Of a stretch of 64,000 bases of DNA, positions 1 through 11,723 are shown piece after piece. Under the pieces are notes generated by a model. The model saw nothing but the letters and a program-made list of their open reading frames with translations. It made no database searches and was not told where the DNA came from. The DNA is from Margaritifera margaritifera. Taxonomy: Eukaryota > Mollusca > Bivalvia > Unionida > Margaritiferidae. The position numbers were made by a program, and so were the translations under genes. The DNA lies in NCBI GenBank assembly GCA_029931535.1, contig JAQPZY010000931.1:496001-560000 (forward strand), read 5' to 3'. Every line of letters starts with the position of its first letter. Positions within the stretch are counted from its first letter, which is position 1.

Positions 1-2297
1 ACAACAATCGTGTCCCATTAGTTAGTCCTCCAAACAAACTGTTACGTGGATTCAAAGGTTTGATGTCCTCCACATCGTAATTTTCGACGATGTTACTAAA
101 TTATGGATCGGTTTTGAAACGTCGAACGTAGCGGCTGTCCACATTTCTATTACTTCGTATCCTTGACTTTCTAAACTCAGGTGTCGTTGACATGGTTGCT
201 AGCATAAATCTTCCATGGTAACTATGAGAAGGGACTTTTTAGGTCTCGTCGAGGAAAACAATTTGGTAATCCATGAAATAAACATCACTGAAATTCGCAA
301 ACTACGTGTGCGTTTTCTAATCCCATTCATATACGGAAATACTTCCAATTTTCTTTTCTCCACCGTTTCTAGCATGTTGTGTCCACTTGTCTTCAGTTTC
401 ACAATAATAGAGCCAGAGCAAAGCTTTGGCGGAGTATCGACGGCTGACAGAGAAATAAGATTCAGGTGTTATGATGGCTAGTTTGTTCTCAGGCCTGAAC
501 TTATTTCGATATACTAATCCACACGCTTTGGAAATGATAGAAGCTTCTTTCAAGAGATGGTTACCACCGCGTTCCAGAGATAATTGTCGAATTTTTCCAC
601 AACACGGTCGTAAAATGTACACATTGGATGGACAATATATTAACATTTCTTTTTGAAAGTCAAAAGAGTCTGACGAGTGAGTTTGGTACCAAGCGTAGAA
701 TGCTTCTCGTTGGTCTGTGTGCATACCGTCGGGGTCGTAGTAGCGAACTTCAGCCAAATGCGGGAGCACAAAGTGTTGATTCGTTTAAGTTTTGAAAAAG
801 TGCGGAAAATAGTCTTTAGCCATTTCTGTCATTCCAAACGTTTTAGGCATTCTACTCACAGGAATGGCTAAATAAGTCATGGAATCTTTAAACTGTACGT
901 TTCTCACTTTCATATAAATGAGTTCGGCTCCATTCCTGGTCACTGTTGGATATTTAGTGCCTCGTTCTGAATAATATTTCGAACGAAATTGTCCGTCTTA
1001 TCCTGATAAAGTGTGGGTCATGACTGTAGCATATCGATGACAGTTTACATAAGGCTGGACTTCCTCTTCACTCCAAGTGTCGTTGCTGGGGTCTAAAACC
1101 TATTTGGCAAAATCAGCTAGAGTAGCAGAGCCCGAGAGATTTTTTCTCGTCGTCCTGTAATCTTACTACAATTTGGACAGTGAAAAAATATAGGTTCTTG
1201 TATACACTGGTCACAATTACGATGAGCTACACAAAAGTTAGGAATGTGAATTCCAGTGTACTGAAAATATTCAAATTAAAAAATATAGAATCCACACATT
1301 TCTTTTTATTCTTGTTCTGATCGGTATGGAATACTTCCTCGAGTTCATTGTCATGTCTTTGAATGTAACACTAATGATTGAAGTATACAATTTGGTCACA
1401 AAACGGCATATTTTCTTTCCCAGAAAAACGTGTGACTTTTGGTTATTTGTTCGTAGAAGAAGTCCACAATTGTAGCACATTCAATATATTGCAAGCACTT
1501 TTCTGTTGTTGTTGGAATTGTTTCATGCGGTGTTGTTCGTAACAGGATGGACTGAGTAAGGTTCGCTTGCAAGGAGAGCAATACATTCGTTTTTTGTTTC
1601 CTTCAGGAATGCCAGGTCTGGAAGCTAAACACCTACGATATCTCTCTGCGCAATGAATATGTTGCTCCTGATTTGCAAATGTTTGGTCACATTTCTCGCA
1701 ATAGTAACTGTATCCGAGAAATTCTGTGATAATTGTAATGACATCAAAATGCTCTTGATGATGATAAATGTGAATTTTTTTTCCGTCTGGTAAATCTGGT
1801 CCTTGAAACACGAGAGCTCTACGAACTACTTGAGGTTATACTTTCAACGTATAACGAGGTGCCAACACGTCTTGACAGTTTTGCATTTCAGGAATTCCAC
1901 ACACGGTTTCTTTAGAAATGCCTGGTTTCTGCAAAAGAATTTCTGTTTCTCTTCGTTGCTGCGGTCTGTCCAATTTTCTAATGTATTTCCATGATCATTT
2001 CCATTTTTCTGTATTATTCTTCCTGGCATAAGTTCGAGCCACTACGATGGCACGGACTAAACACATTTGGTCCTGATGATTGTTATTCTGAACGATACTT
2101 TGTTTGATACTGCGAAGTTCATCCACCAATAAAACTTTGCGTCGTCCGCTACCTGTTGGAGGTGAAACATGTGTCATGTGTAGAGTTGCTTTTTTATTGT
2201 TCATGTCAAATTCGTCATTGGATTGTTGGACGTGTTGAATTTTGTCGATAATTTTGGAAGACGTTAATTCTGCCAGTGTCCTAAACTGGATCCCAAG
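1..2297 (-). pseudogene. Decayed protein-primed family B DNA polymerase (DNA_pol_B_2 type), N-terminal and exonuclease part, runs off the left edge
   Basis: Read on the minus strand, this stretch gives successive blocks of a type B polymerase of the virus/Polinton (Maverick) class, in several frames. From N- to C-terminus: an opening block near 2290-2000 (LGIQFRTLAELTSSK); a block with FQGPDLPDGKKIHIYHH at ~1805-1755, followed by cysteine/histidine-rich zinc-binding-like segments down to 1450; a CDQC-x-CPNC segment near 1215-1160; the exonuclease region with MTYLAIPVSRMPKTFG near 880-835; then YYDPDGM, FDFQKEMLIYC and NGGEKKIG at 745-350; and a palm-like end (LFGGLTNGTRL) near 40-5. Frameshifts and stops separate the blocks, so it cannot make an enzyme. 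The catalytic palm motifs (YxDTDS class) would lie left of position 1. The family is known for replicating linear element DNA from a protein primer. Assignment to a Polinton rather than a related virus-derived element is inference; no capsid or integrase gene is visible here. Confidence 0.85.
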
Positions 2298-2303
2298 TGC
2301 CAC

Positions 2304-2306
<3 letters not shown>

Positions 2307-2345
<39 letters not shown>

Positions 2346-2370
2346 GAGAGAAAGAAAGAGAGAGAGAGAT
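2307..2370. repeat. (GA)n microsatellite
   Basis: An interrupted GA/GAAA purine tract lying directly next to the N-terminal end of the polymerase remnant, so it may mark the decayed edge of that element. It is visible directly as runs of gaga with scattered aaag interruptions. Confidence 0.95.
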
Positions 2371-2559
2371 TCTCGTACCCTAAGAGAATATACTCATTCA
2401 GCTTCCTCTTTGGTTAGCAAAGCCCAACAACTCTTTTCATGGGTACCCATATCTCTTGAATGAGAGATACTATTCAAAATTATTGCCAATTTTTGTTTTG
2501 TATGTATGTCTATCTCTATCTTCATAACCTAACTAAAACTTAAAATGCCTTAGCCCGTG

Positions 2560-3060
2560 CTTGTGTTTGATAGTATAGTATGTTTGTGTCTATAAACACT
2601 CCTACCCTTGCTTGTGTGTGAGAGTAAATTTGTATGTATGTGAGTATAGCGTGTGTATAAACACTTCTACCATTTTCGTTGGATAGTCGGGTGTGTGTTG
2701 GATATTAGACCAAAAAGTAGGTGCTGGATAGTATATATAAATTTGGTGTACTGGATAGTAATCAAAAAGTGTGTGTTGGATAGTATGTCAAAAAGTGATG
2801 TGATGGATAGTATAAAAAAATATTTCCAATAGTGGGTCAGACATTTTTCAACATGGAGACAGACTATAACAATCCACAAATTAAGATTACATATCCAGTA
2901 TGGGGTCAGATTGCCATCCCCATGTTAAACCCATAGACATTTTTAACATTACCATATCCGTAAGGGGCAAGAGTGGCAGCTAGTATAAGACTACAGTGTA
3001 ATGTTAATTCCCGTAAGTGGCCAGAGTGTCACATGTTATTACTAATGTATAATACAAATA
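2560..3060. repeat. Diverged short tandem repeats (minisatellite-like)
   Basis: Three neighbouring degenerate repeats. At ~2550-2670 a unit with tgtgtctataaacactcctaccc occurs twice. At ~2675-2820 a unit close to gtgttggatagtatgtcaaaaa recurs about five times with drift. At ~2880-3060 phrases such as gtaaggggcaagagtggca and gtaagtggccagagtgtca recur. There is no coding potential. The stretch 2371-2560 before it shows nothing recognisable. Confidence 0.6.
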
Positions 3061-3279
3061 TGAAATTTTCTAATGTTTGTAAATATGAATTCAAATATGT
3101 AAATCTTAATTTTGGTATTTAAGATAGGCATTTTATATTATTTACATAATAGATTTCTGTTTGTATCTACATAAATCTAATACCATATAATTTCTGAAGA
3201 TTCACATGTAAAAACTAAGTCAGGAAAGAAAACTTGGTTTGCCAGGTGAGGATGAAACTGAATAAATCTATGCTTTAAA

Positions 3280-3280
<1 letters not shown>

Positions 3281-3310
<30 letters not shown>
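3281..3310. repeat. (ATT)n microsatellite
   Basis: About ten perfect att units. Confidence 0.95.
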
Positions 3311-3429
3311 TATTTGTTTCTTGTTAAGAGTGGGATTATATTGGTTACCCCCACCTACTCTGGCCCCCAATTTTCCCAGAGTTTATTAAGGGAAGGGGGA
3401 AAACACAATATGATCTACCCATAAGGGCT

Positions 3430-3650
3430 ACCATGCCGATTCTTTTGAAGGGCTGGACTTAGTTTTTCTCTCTTTTTCTACTAGGTTGGCATTTAAGAAA
3501 TTAAAAGAACACAGTATTAGCTATTGGTAAAATAAATAAATAGTAAGAAAAAAAAGATATGCCAGGGCAGCCAGTTTAGATGGTTTTTATTGGCAGAAAA
3601 TCCTTTTCAACCAGCGTTACTGTGCTCCCACCTCTCCAAAAGAGATGCAT
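3430..3650 (+). repeat. Dispersed repeat, copy 1 (partner at 8170-8400)
   Basis: The string around ggttggcatttaagaaatta, followed by agctattggtaa, a run of aagaaaaaaaagat and ccagtttagat, reappears in the same order near 8200-8340. Both copies precede short G/C-rich text. This is a dispersed element of about 200 bp of unknown class. It has no ORF. Confidence 0.6.
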
Positions 3651-3837
3651 GTAGTAGCGCTATTGTCATTATTTAAAGAAAAAGATATTTAAAGTTTCGA
3701 ATTTACACAAAGTCAGTGCAATATTTTTTGAGTTAATTCAGCTCCGTGTTGTAGATTAGTATCTGCCAGAATACACAATTAAAATGTAGCATGCGAGTAT
3801 TTCTTTCTTTCGGGTGTTTTTTTTTTTCTTCTCTTGT

Positions 3838-4011
3838 TTAACGGCACTTTAGACACATTATTGGCTTTATCATGCCGAGGAAATGGGAGCAAGGTACATT
3901 TTCCAAAGACACGCTCAGGCCGCGGACCAGGGCTGGCCTGGACAGATATCAAATCCACCACTTTTGGATTACATGTCTGACGCTCTATCAACAGAGCCAC
4001 CGCGTCACCCC
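3838..4011 (-). mobile_element. tRNA-derived SINE, copy 1
   Basis: On the minus strand the element starts at 4011 with GGGGTGACGCGG. A tRNA-like head follows, with an A-box-like stretch (GTGGCTCTGTTGATAGAGCG) and a B-box-like GGATTTGATATC. The body then reads CCAGGCCAGCCCTGG and TCTTTGGAAAATGTACC with CTCCCATTTCCTCGG. The body matches the SINE at 25314-25470 in order and orientation, although the heads differ more. The visible copy is about 170 bp. RNA polymerase III transcription of such heads is known for the class; activity here is not implied. Confidence 0.75.
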
Positions 4012-4020
4012 ACATATTAG

Positions 4021-4850
4021 TAGAAGAACCAAACTTAAGAAGTTAACTTATATTCTTTGTAATTTAAGTTATTGGATGTCATAGTTTTGGGGGCTTTTTG
4101 AGCCTGGGTCTTGTCTTTAAAAAGATTAGAGAACAGAGAGCCAGATCTCACATGCTGACCTGTAAAATTACATTATGTCATTAATTTCATTAATTCTTAT
4201 CTGTCGATATTTCCATTGTAATGAGATAAAGCCTAAATTAAGAAAATGTTTGTTTGCCCTTTGCCGACCTACCATAATAGACCAAAAGTAAATATTGTGG
4301 TTCCGGTAACCCGACCTACCCTATGTTAATGGCCCCGCCCCTATACATTTTTATTCTGTACGCTACAAATTTTAAAAAATAAAAAATAAAAAAGGATACA
4401 GACAATGCCCAGTTTTCCCATCCGAACTGGGAACTTTAGACTGGAAACTGTTACATGAACAAACACAATCTGGGAAGAGAAAAAAAATCCTGGGTATGTT
4501 GGTAGGAAATTTAACTTTTGCTGACTTCCATTAAACTGTATGAGGACCATATCTGATATTTAAGAGATCGACCATTATATTTTATGAGTGTTGGTGTTGG
4601 GGTTTTCTTTCAAACGGGGATTTTTTTTTTTTTATTTTCTTTTACCTCAAGATAAATTTTTTTTCAACTAATATAATGATATGATGGGCTTTTGTTTGCT
4701 AGAAATTCGAGCAAGAATATTTTTTCAAGCTATTTGAGATCAAGAAATTTAGGTTTTCAACACCCCACCTCACCCCCCGAAAATTAAATGGTCGGTCCCT
4801 TAGCATGTTGTGGTGCATGCCATGTACTCTCTGATCCTCAGTTATGTAGC
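4021..4850. other. No gene seen
   Basis: AT-rich DNA with short homopolymer runs and no conserved ORF or repeat structure that I can support. Confidence 0.6.
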
Positions 4851-4996
4851 TAGGGTTGCCACCCGTTACCTATTTTACGGAAACGTTACATATTGGATTG
4901 TAAAATGTGGTGTCAATTTCATAAGGGCTCGCTAATGTGTTCCTTAATTTGGAGTGTTTTCCTTATTTTTGGGGGGCTGTTCAGGTGGCAACCCTA
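4851..4996. mobile_element. hAT-like MITE
   Basis: A 146 bp element bounded by perfect 13 bp inverted repeats, TAGGGTTGCCACC at 4851-4863 and GGTGGCAACCCTA at 4984-4996. The flanking 8-mers are tatgtagc (4843-4850) and catgcagc (4997-5004), which match at six of eight positions. That is what an aged 8 bp target-site duplication of a hAT insertion would look like. There is no ORF inside, so it is non-autonomous. Confidence 0.75.
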
Positions 4997-5004
4997 CATG
5001 CAGC

Positions 5005-7150
5005 ATGCTAGCTAGCGTTTTGCAAATTGCAGCAATTAAAACAACAAGGTATTGGATCACAATCCAGTATGGAAATTGTTGCTTCTTGCAAGTGTCACAT
5101 GATGCAAGAATACATAGCTACATCTTTGCTCTTATATATACTATTATAGATAAGGTCGAGTGTCATAGCGAGTCGTAGCAATGATTTGAAGAGCTGTTGT
5201 CCCTCGGTGTTATTTTAAAATGTTTTATTTTGCCATGCTATTGCTTTTTCAACATTAATCTTGAGTCCAGCACCTGTGGTTTAGCAGTCATTGTTCTTGC
5301 TTTCTACACATTTCGATCTTTCACAATAAAAAATGTGTTAATTCATAGTGAAATCCGCTGCTTTTATGTCATATGACCATAACCTTGAAAAACAGTTTTT
5401 GAGACGCATTGTCAAAATAAAAATGCAATAATTTAGACTTCCTCGTAAAGTCTGTCATTTGCTTTGTATTTTACTATAGAGATGAGTGTTGGAGTACAGG
5501 AAAAAATGAGCGATTACAGTGTTTAAACGTTTAATCAAAGATTTTTTCTGGGGTTGTAGATTTTGATCTTAATTCAAGTGGTGTGTGTGTGTGTGGGGGG
5601 GGAGGGGCGTTGTTGTTATTATTATGTTGCAAGGAGTTGATATAGTTAAAGCTTGATCTAAAATACTCTGGAAACTGTTTGCGGACCAAATGTAATCCCC
5701 AGAATTTACCAGTGTCCAAACTATTTAAGATCAATATCTCGTGACCGTTGATATCCAATCACCGTGCAGAAAACTCGATCAATTCATAACAACTGAAATA
5801 TAATGAGATAAGCAACTAAATATTCACAGTTTTAGAAATTAATGTGATAAAAACAATACCAATGTTAAGTCAGTGCAGAAACTCCAGAGTACTGTGAACT
5901 CATTTAACAAGGTTATCCATATTTCTATTTTACTGATATAACCTTTGAAATTATAGGACACATAAAACCGTAATTGTCAGCCTCAAATATTGAAAACGTT
6001 TCACGTGACATATGATATTTCCATCGATTTTGATTGATCTTCATCTTGCAACTTTTTAAAATATTTTTTCAAATTGCTTTAATTCCAATTCGGTTAATAG
6101 AAGTCAAACAAATTTGTTCCAAACCTGTAATATTATATTCGGTGGTTTGCGGCTGATTTCATCTCTTCATAAAACTCTGCAAATATTGCAGACAGTTCTA
6201 TCCACAGCACACAAGTATATCCATAGATCACTTTTAGGCACGTTATACGGGAATTTATTGTAGCTCTTAAGTTACGGCCAGTTGAAGGGACCTTTCGGCG
6301 ATCTGTGCAGTATATTTCCATATCAAATCGAATGTTTGACAACCTTTAAAGCCACGTGGAATAACACAACCCTACCTCCTGTTGCCATTTCGGATTACTG
6401 GGTTACATCGGCGGATATTGAGCTATTCCATCAGTGTCAAGGTGCAAATCAGATGTGATCTCATTCAGAATCATTATTGTATGTGTCTTTGCCATGTGTC
6501 TGCCACATGATGAATATGTGACTATTGTGATGGTTCAACAAAGCCAATTCAAATATGGTTTACAAAATGGACAAATAAAATGACTGTTTCGAACAATTTG
6601 GGTTATAATGTAAAATTATTCTGTCTGTTGTGTAATTTGACATATTGTTGGACCATGATAATAGTAGCATATTAATCACGTAACAATCACAGGAGAAAGT
6701 CACAGACTTTTATTTATTTCTGCTTCTTTTACTGATGTAATATTACCGTTATGTAAAGCCGATATCTGTTAAACCACATCTGGCAGTATCTGCCTAATAA
6801 TATTAGGAACTACTTATTAATTGGCAGGTATTTGACATATGTGGATGTAATAGTCCTGGTCCATACCTTTATGGTAGCTGCATACAGACGGAGGTTTTAT
6901 TTAACCATAATTGACTTACCACCAGATATGTCATTCAAACCCTAGGACGTGCCGATACCCTTTAACTGCCGAACAATACTATAGGTGTAAGCATCATGTG
7001 ATTTACAGGCAGACTGACAATTTTTTGGACATTTAGGTGATATGTTCAACGCCTATCCGATGGCCACTATATTTAATATGCAAATTCGAGTCGTCTTAAC
7101 TTAAATGTTTTTAAAACCATTTTTAACGAAATTTTCGGTATGCACTAAAC
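5005..7150. other. Gene-free stretch with a short GT/G-rich tract
   Basis: Only short chance ORFs are open here. A (GT)n run followed by G-rich sequence occurs at ~5580-5610. I see no other structure. An unidentified upstream Roco exon could lie here or further left, but nothing marks one. Confidence 0.5.
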
Positions 7151-7159
7151 CTTATAATT

Positions 7160-8085
7160 AATTCCCTCATCCAGGCATCCAATATGGCTGCCACAGTAGC
7201 CATCTTGAAAATCATTCTACTGCTACCTTTGTTGAATGGAAAGTTATAGTGACATGGGGTTTCACCGGGAGACTTCTTATGATGTCTAGTTCGTCCTAAA
7301 TGAAAATCGTGCTGCTTACACACATCTAGTTTTGCTACAACAGTGCCTATATTGAAAGTCTTGTTACTGCTACTACTCCTGGTAGGAAAGTGCTATTGAC
7401 ATTTGAGATTCACCAAAACATCTATTACGATATCTAGTTGGTCTTAAATGAACATGTTGCTGCTTACGCATCCATGTAGCTGCCACAGTGGCCATCTTGA
7501 AAATCTTGTTGTCACTACTTCTCGTAGATGGATAATCACTTTGACATTATGCTGCCACCAAAAACTTCTTCTGATGTCTAGTTGATCCTAAAGAAAATAG
7601 TGCCAATCTGATATTCAACATGGCCGCCATGGCAATCGTCATGACAATCTTGTTATTGTTTACTTTCTAATTGGAAAGTCATTTCAACATGTCGTTTTCA
7701 CCAGAAGACATCCTATGGTGTCTACGTGGTCATAAATGAAAATGATGCAATCTGACCCTCATCTTGAAACTCTTGTTATCAATACCTCTTCCGAACCGAT
7801 GGCCATGTGTACATGTGGCTTTCACCAAATGTATACATGTGGCTTTCACCAAAAGACTTCTTATGATACATGTACCTAGTAGGTCATAAATGTAAAAGGT
7901 GCCAATCTTATATCGAGCATGGTTGCCATGACTGCCATCGTGAAAATCTTGTCACTACTCCTCTGGAATGGATGGTCATATTGACATGGGTATCTCAATG
8001 AAAGACTCGTAATGATGTGTACTTGCTCCTAAATGAAAATATTTCAACCACATCATCTCACTTGAAAACTTGTTATCTCTGAAAA
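7160..8085 (+). repeat. Tandem array, ~145-150 bp unit (type 1, copy 1)
   Basis: About six diverged units. Each carries phrases close to ggccatcttgaaaatcttg, then tactcctgaatgga, gacatggggtttcacca, gacttcttatgatgtctagt and cctaaatgaaaatg. The phrase catcttgaaaatc or a variant recurs near 7201, 7345, 7494, 7641, 7763 and 7938. The same unit, in the same orientation, builds the array at 31270-32630. Confidence 0.8.
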
Positions 8086-8094
8086 ATATCCGAG

Positions 8095-8400
8095 GTGGTT
8101 TCAACAAACTCAGCAGATAAAAGAAAGTAATGGTCTTATTTTGAATTCCTGGAAATTCTTTTTGGCAAGTAGAGCATCAGTTCCTTCGACAGACTTTTAT
8201 TTTAAGGGTTGGATTTTTTTTTCTCCAAGGTTGGCATTGAAAGAAGGAAAGAAGAAAGTATTAACTATTGGTAACAAACATACTAGTAAGAAGAACAAAA
8301 GATGTGTCTGGAGGGCCAGTTTAGATTATTTATATTTCCTGAAAATCTTTTTCTTGGGTAGGGACGGGCACAGCCGCGCCCCCTAGGCTTCCCTTCTTCC
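8095..8400 (+). repeat. Shared 3' flank of type 1 array plus dispersed repeat copy 2
   Basis: After the array, the text ttgaattcctggaaattctt followed by agtagagcatcagttccttcga matches 32665-32720, which likewise follows the other type 1 array. From 8200 the sequence matches the dispersed repeat at 3430-3650. Array and tail therefore appear to have moved as one element. The stretch 8401-8744 shows nothing recognisable. Confidence 0.65.
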
Positions 8401-8744
8401 AATTTTAGATTTTCTGGAATCAATACGGCCTTATGTGCGCCATCTACATCAGACTAAATTAAAGCACAATATTGCTATTTGTATGAATATTATTTAAATG
8501 TTTTGATTTTTAAACCAGCGTTCTACATCTCCATGCAAATTCCATCATATCGATTTCCACTCCAAATCAATGGCTTGACTAACGTTAATCCCACGCCATG
8601 AATTTGTAACTCAAAAACCTTTTTGTAATCATGACTAGCTTCATTGTGTTTGTAATTAGTTAGATAGAGGTAGGAGTACAAGTAGCAGAGGGTGAGACGA
8701 TGGTCATTTTTAATCAGTCACGATTTATTATGATATGTTACTAA

Positions 8745-9560
8745 GAAAGGAAGAACCCTATCGATTGGGGCTACAAAGTTAAATGGTTACGGTCACTTTG
8801 ATTGAAAGAAGTACATTTTTGCACAATAGCTCGAGTTTTCCAAAATCTAGTTTCCAAACTTTGTGGATAGTTAGCACGTGCGGTAAGGAAGACCCTTATC
8901 GATTTCAGAATCAAAAAGTCAAAGTTCAAGGTCACTCTGACTGAAAGAAGAAATATTTATTTCCTCACAAAGACTTGAGTTATCCACCATCAACAGTTAC
9001 CAATCTTTGCGGATGGCTTGCACTAAGGGTAATACAGAATGATATCGATCTCGAACTTAAAAGGGTAAAGGTCAAGGTCACTCAGAAATAGTTTCTGCAC
9101 AATAATTGTAAGTTCGACATTTATGGCTACTAAACTTTGTGGATGACTTGCACGTCATGTAAGGAACAATGCTATTGATATTGGAGTCAAAGCGTCAAAG
9201 TTCAAGGTCATTGTGGCTGAAAGAAGAAAATGACTTCCGCACAATATTTAAAATTAGTTTTACATGACATGCTTCAACTGAACTTTGTAGATGGTTTGGG
9301 TTTGTGGTAAGGAAGAAAGCTGTTGACTCTTGGTCAAAAATGTCAAAAGTCAAGTTCACTGAGTGAAACAAGAAAAATTGTTTCACATAATAATATTAGT
9401 TCTACATTAAAGATTTGGCCTAAAACTTACAGATGGCTTGCACTTAGGGTAAAGAAGAAATCTATTGATTCGGGATTCAAAAGGTCAAATATCAAGGTCT
9501 CTACGAAAAAAACAAAAATGTTTTATGCGCAAAATTACAGCTATCTACATAGATTACCAT
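8745..9560 (+). repeat. Tandem array, ~140-150 bp unit with AGGTCA-type sites (type 2)
   Basis: About six diverged units. Each has a segment close to tcaaggtcactctgactgaa followed by agaagaaa, a run ending in aactttgtggatggcttgca, and ggtaaggaagaa. Anchor phrases fall near 8791, 8929, 9068, 9196, 9342 and 9490. The 91-108 codon ORFs that cross this array read through the repeats and show no protein family. Confidence 0.75.
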
Positions 9561-11398
9561 TAAACATGGGGCAGTTGCAGGGATTGAACAGTACCGTGGT
9601 CGAAGGTCTGGAACCGATCTTTTTTGGGCGTAGACCTGTCATATATTAGCAGCACTAGCGCGTAGGACCTTTAATATTTCTTAATTGTTCCCTTAAATTG
9701 AATACTGCATGCTGCTTTACCCTTGAAATGTATGAAGGGAGTCATACAAGTGTACCGATGCAAGTGGAAGTTGAGAGTTTGATAGTGAGAGACTGACGTT
9801 ATAACGTTACTGAAAATTAACACATTTTTATCTACCAATATGTAGAACACCAGTCTGAAATTGATCTTTGTCAATGAACCATTTGGTTTTCCTCAACCGC
9901 AGCTAAAACCAGGCCTTTACTTTTGGGGCTTACCGAATGTTCTAGATGAGTTTGTAGACGTATTGATTAATCAGGGGGCCAAATTCAAGCACATGGAATT
10001 TGCCTGTAACAATCAGTGCAGTAACTGTTGCACTGCAGGACAGCATTCCAGTTCCGGAAAGGATGAGAACTACAAAAAAAAAAAAAAGAAAAAAAGAAAG
10101 AGAAATAGACCAATGGCTGTGTATCTGTTTTCTTCCTCTGAAGAGAGGTGAGATGGGTGCTGACTGCTCTTTTTACTTGATCACTGGTTATTATAAATGT
10201 TAGGAAAAATCCAATGTACTGTAAATAAAACATTTTGCTGCAAATGTTCAGATTTGTATTATGAAATGTGAAAGAAACAATTAGATGCTAAGCAGATTTC
10301 TGAAAACCACGAATAATGGTAAGTGTAAACATATTATCTGATATTTATGGTAATAAATATAAAAAGATATACATTGAAGTGCTAAATAAATAATGTATGA
10401 TTTATTGAACAATAAAGTATGTATATGTCTGAATGTTTTATCTGCATTCAGTTTCTTTATTGTTCTTTTGTTTTGTTGATTTTTTGTGCACTGTAGTAAA
10501 TATTTGCATGTTAGATGTTGTTGCTGAACCAATTGGCTTACGCTGACCTGGGGAATATAGGATCCTACTGGTCGTGGACATGACAGAAACTAAAGTTTCA
10601 GACCCATGGCTATATAATAAGCTTTATGTGCATTGTCGTTGCTGTTCGTGTTTTGTAAAATTATTTATGATTGCAAATTTCAGTTCTTAAAGAAAAGGGT
10701 ATGGTATAAAAGGAGCATTAACTCACCTGTGTCATTGATTCCTGACTGAACATACCTTTGAATAAGCATCTGATTAGTCAATTATTTAAATGCATGATTA
10801 TTTGGATAGCGGGTCCTGTTCATTTTGTCTCTATAGGCGCAATAACTATGTCTAACAATCCTGTCTTTAAAACTGCAATGTCTGTATATTTCATAAGTTT
10901 AGAACTGGTTGAAATCTACACTTTCTATTTCATGTGCTTAAATTAGTCCTTTTACAAAAATGTTCAGTTACATTAGTTAACAAATACATGAGATTCAAAC
11001 TGATTTATTCTCACTGAATTTGAAGATTTCTGAATTACTTCAGTCTATTCTGGGATTTCCAAATATGCAGATAATCAAACAGAATAGTAAAAAACGAACA
11101 CACTTTAATACATTGGCATTAATCATGGGCTATTAATGTAAATACAAATATGATTTCTCCTTATAATGATCATGATGAGGTATGATTTGTTTTGAAGATA
11201 GAGTTAGAAGGAATGTTCATATAAAAGTAGCTTGTTCATGTGAAAACATGCAACAGATTTACTAATCAGCCTCAGAATCAATACAGCTTATATGGATATC
11301 ACGGAAACTTTTTGAAAGACTATATTTTATAGCACTCAAGGAGATTGTGGGAATTTCGACAAGAAGTACAGGGAAAAAAATATACAGACATTGTATAA
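9561..11398. other. No confirmed gene; one unassigned ORF
   Basis: An open frame on the plus strand from ~9846 to 10151 starts with a plausible globular segment (NEPFGFPQPQLKPG) and ends in a lysine run encoded by the poly-A-rich tract 10073-10108. I do not recognise it, and it has no clear start codon. The rest is AT-rich with nothing I can support. Confidence 0.4.
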
Positions 11399-11650
11399 TG
11401 ATGATTGAATCAGTGATTATTTATAATCTGTACAGTACATGTTGCATCATATGAACTCTACAGAGTCCATACTGTATGGTAAATATGATTGAATCCATGC
11501 TTATTAATAATCTGTACAGCACAGTTCGCATCATGGGAACCCTACAGAGTCCAGGTTGTATGGTAAATATGATTGAATCAGTGATTATTCTCAATCTTTA
11601 CAACACATTTCACATCGTGTGAATCCTGTATAGTCCAAGCTGTATGATAA
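11399..11650 (+). repeat. Three-copy ~84 bp tandem repeat
   Basis: Units start with atgattgaatc at 11401, 11484 and 11569. Each continues through an ataatctgtacag-like phrase, gcatcatgggaacc and ctacagagtcca to tgtatggtaaat. The array ends about 70 bp upstream of the first Roco exon seen, inside the preceding intron. Confidence 0.9.
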
Positions 11651-11723
11651 ATTAAATTCATATTTCAGTCATTTATGTCATGACAACAATACGGTACCAA
11701 CTCAAACAATTCTTCGATTTTAG

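Noticed and set aside
7160..9560. Regular repeats considered as a CRISPR array
   Set aside because: Units are ~145 bp, diverged along their whole length and lack short repeat/unique spacer structure; the genome is eukaryotic.
9323..9649. 108-codon ORF across the type 2 tandem array
   Set aside because: Its open length comes from the repeat units and shows no domain.
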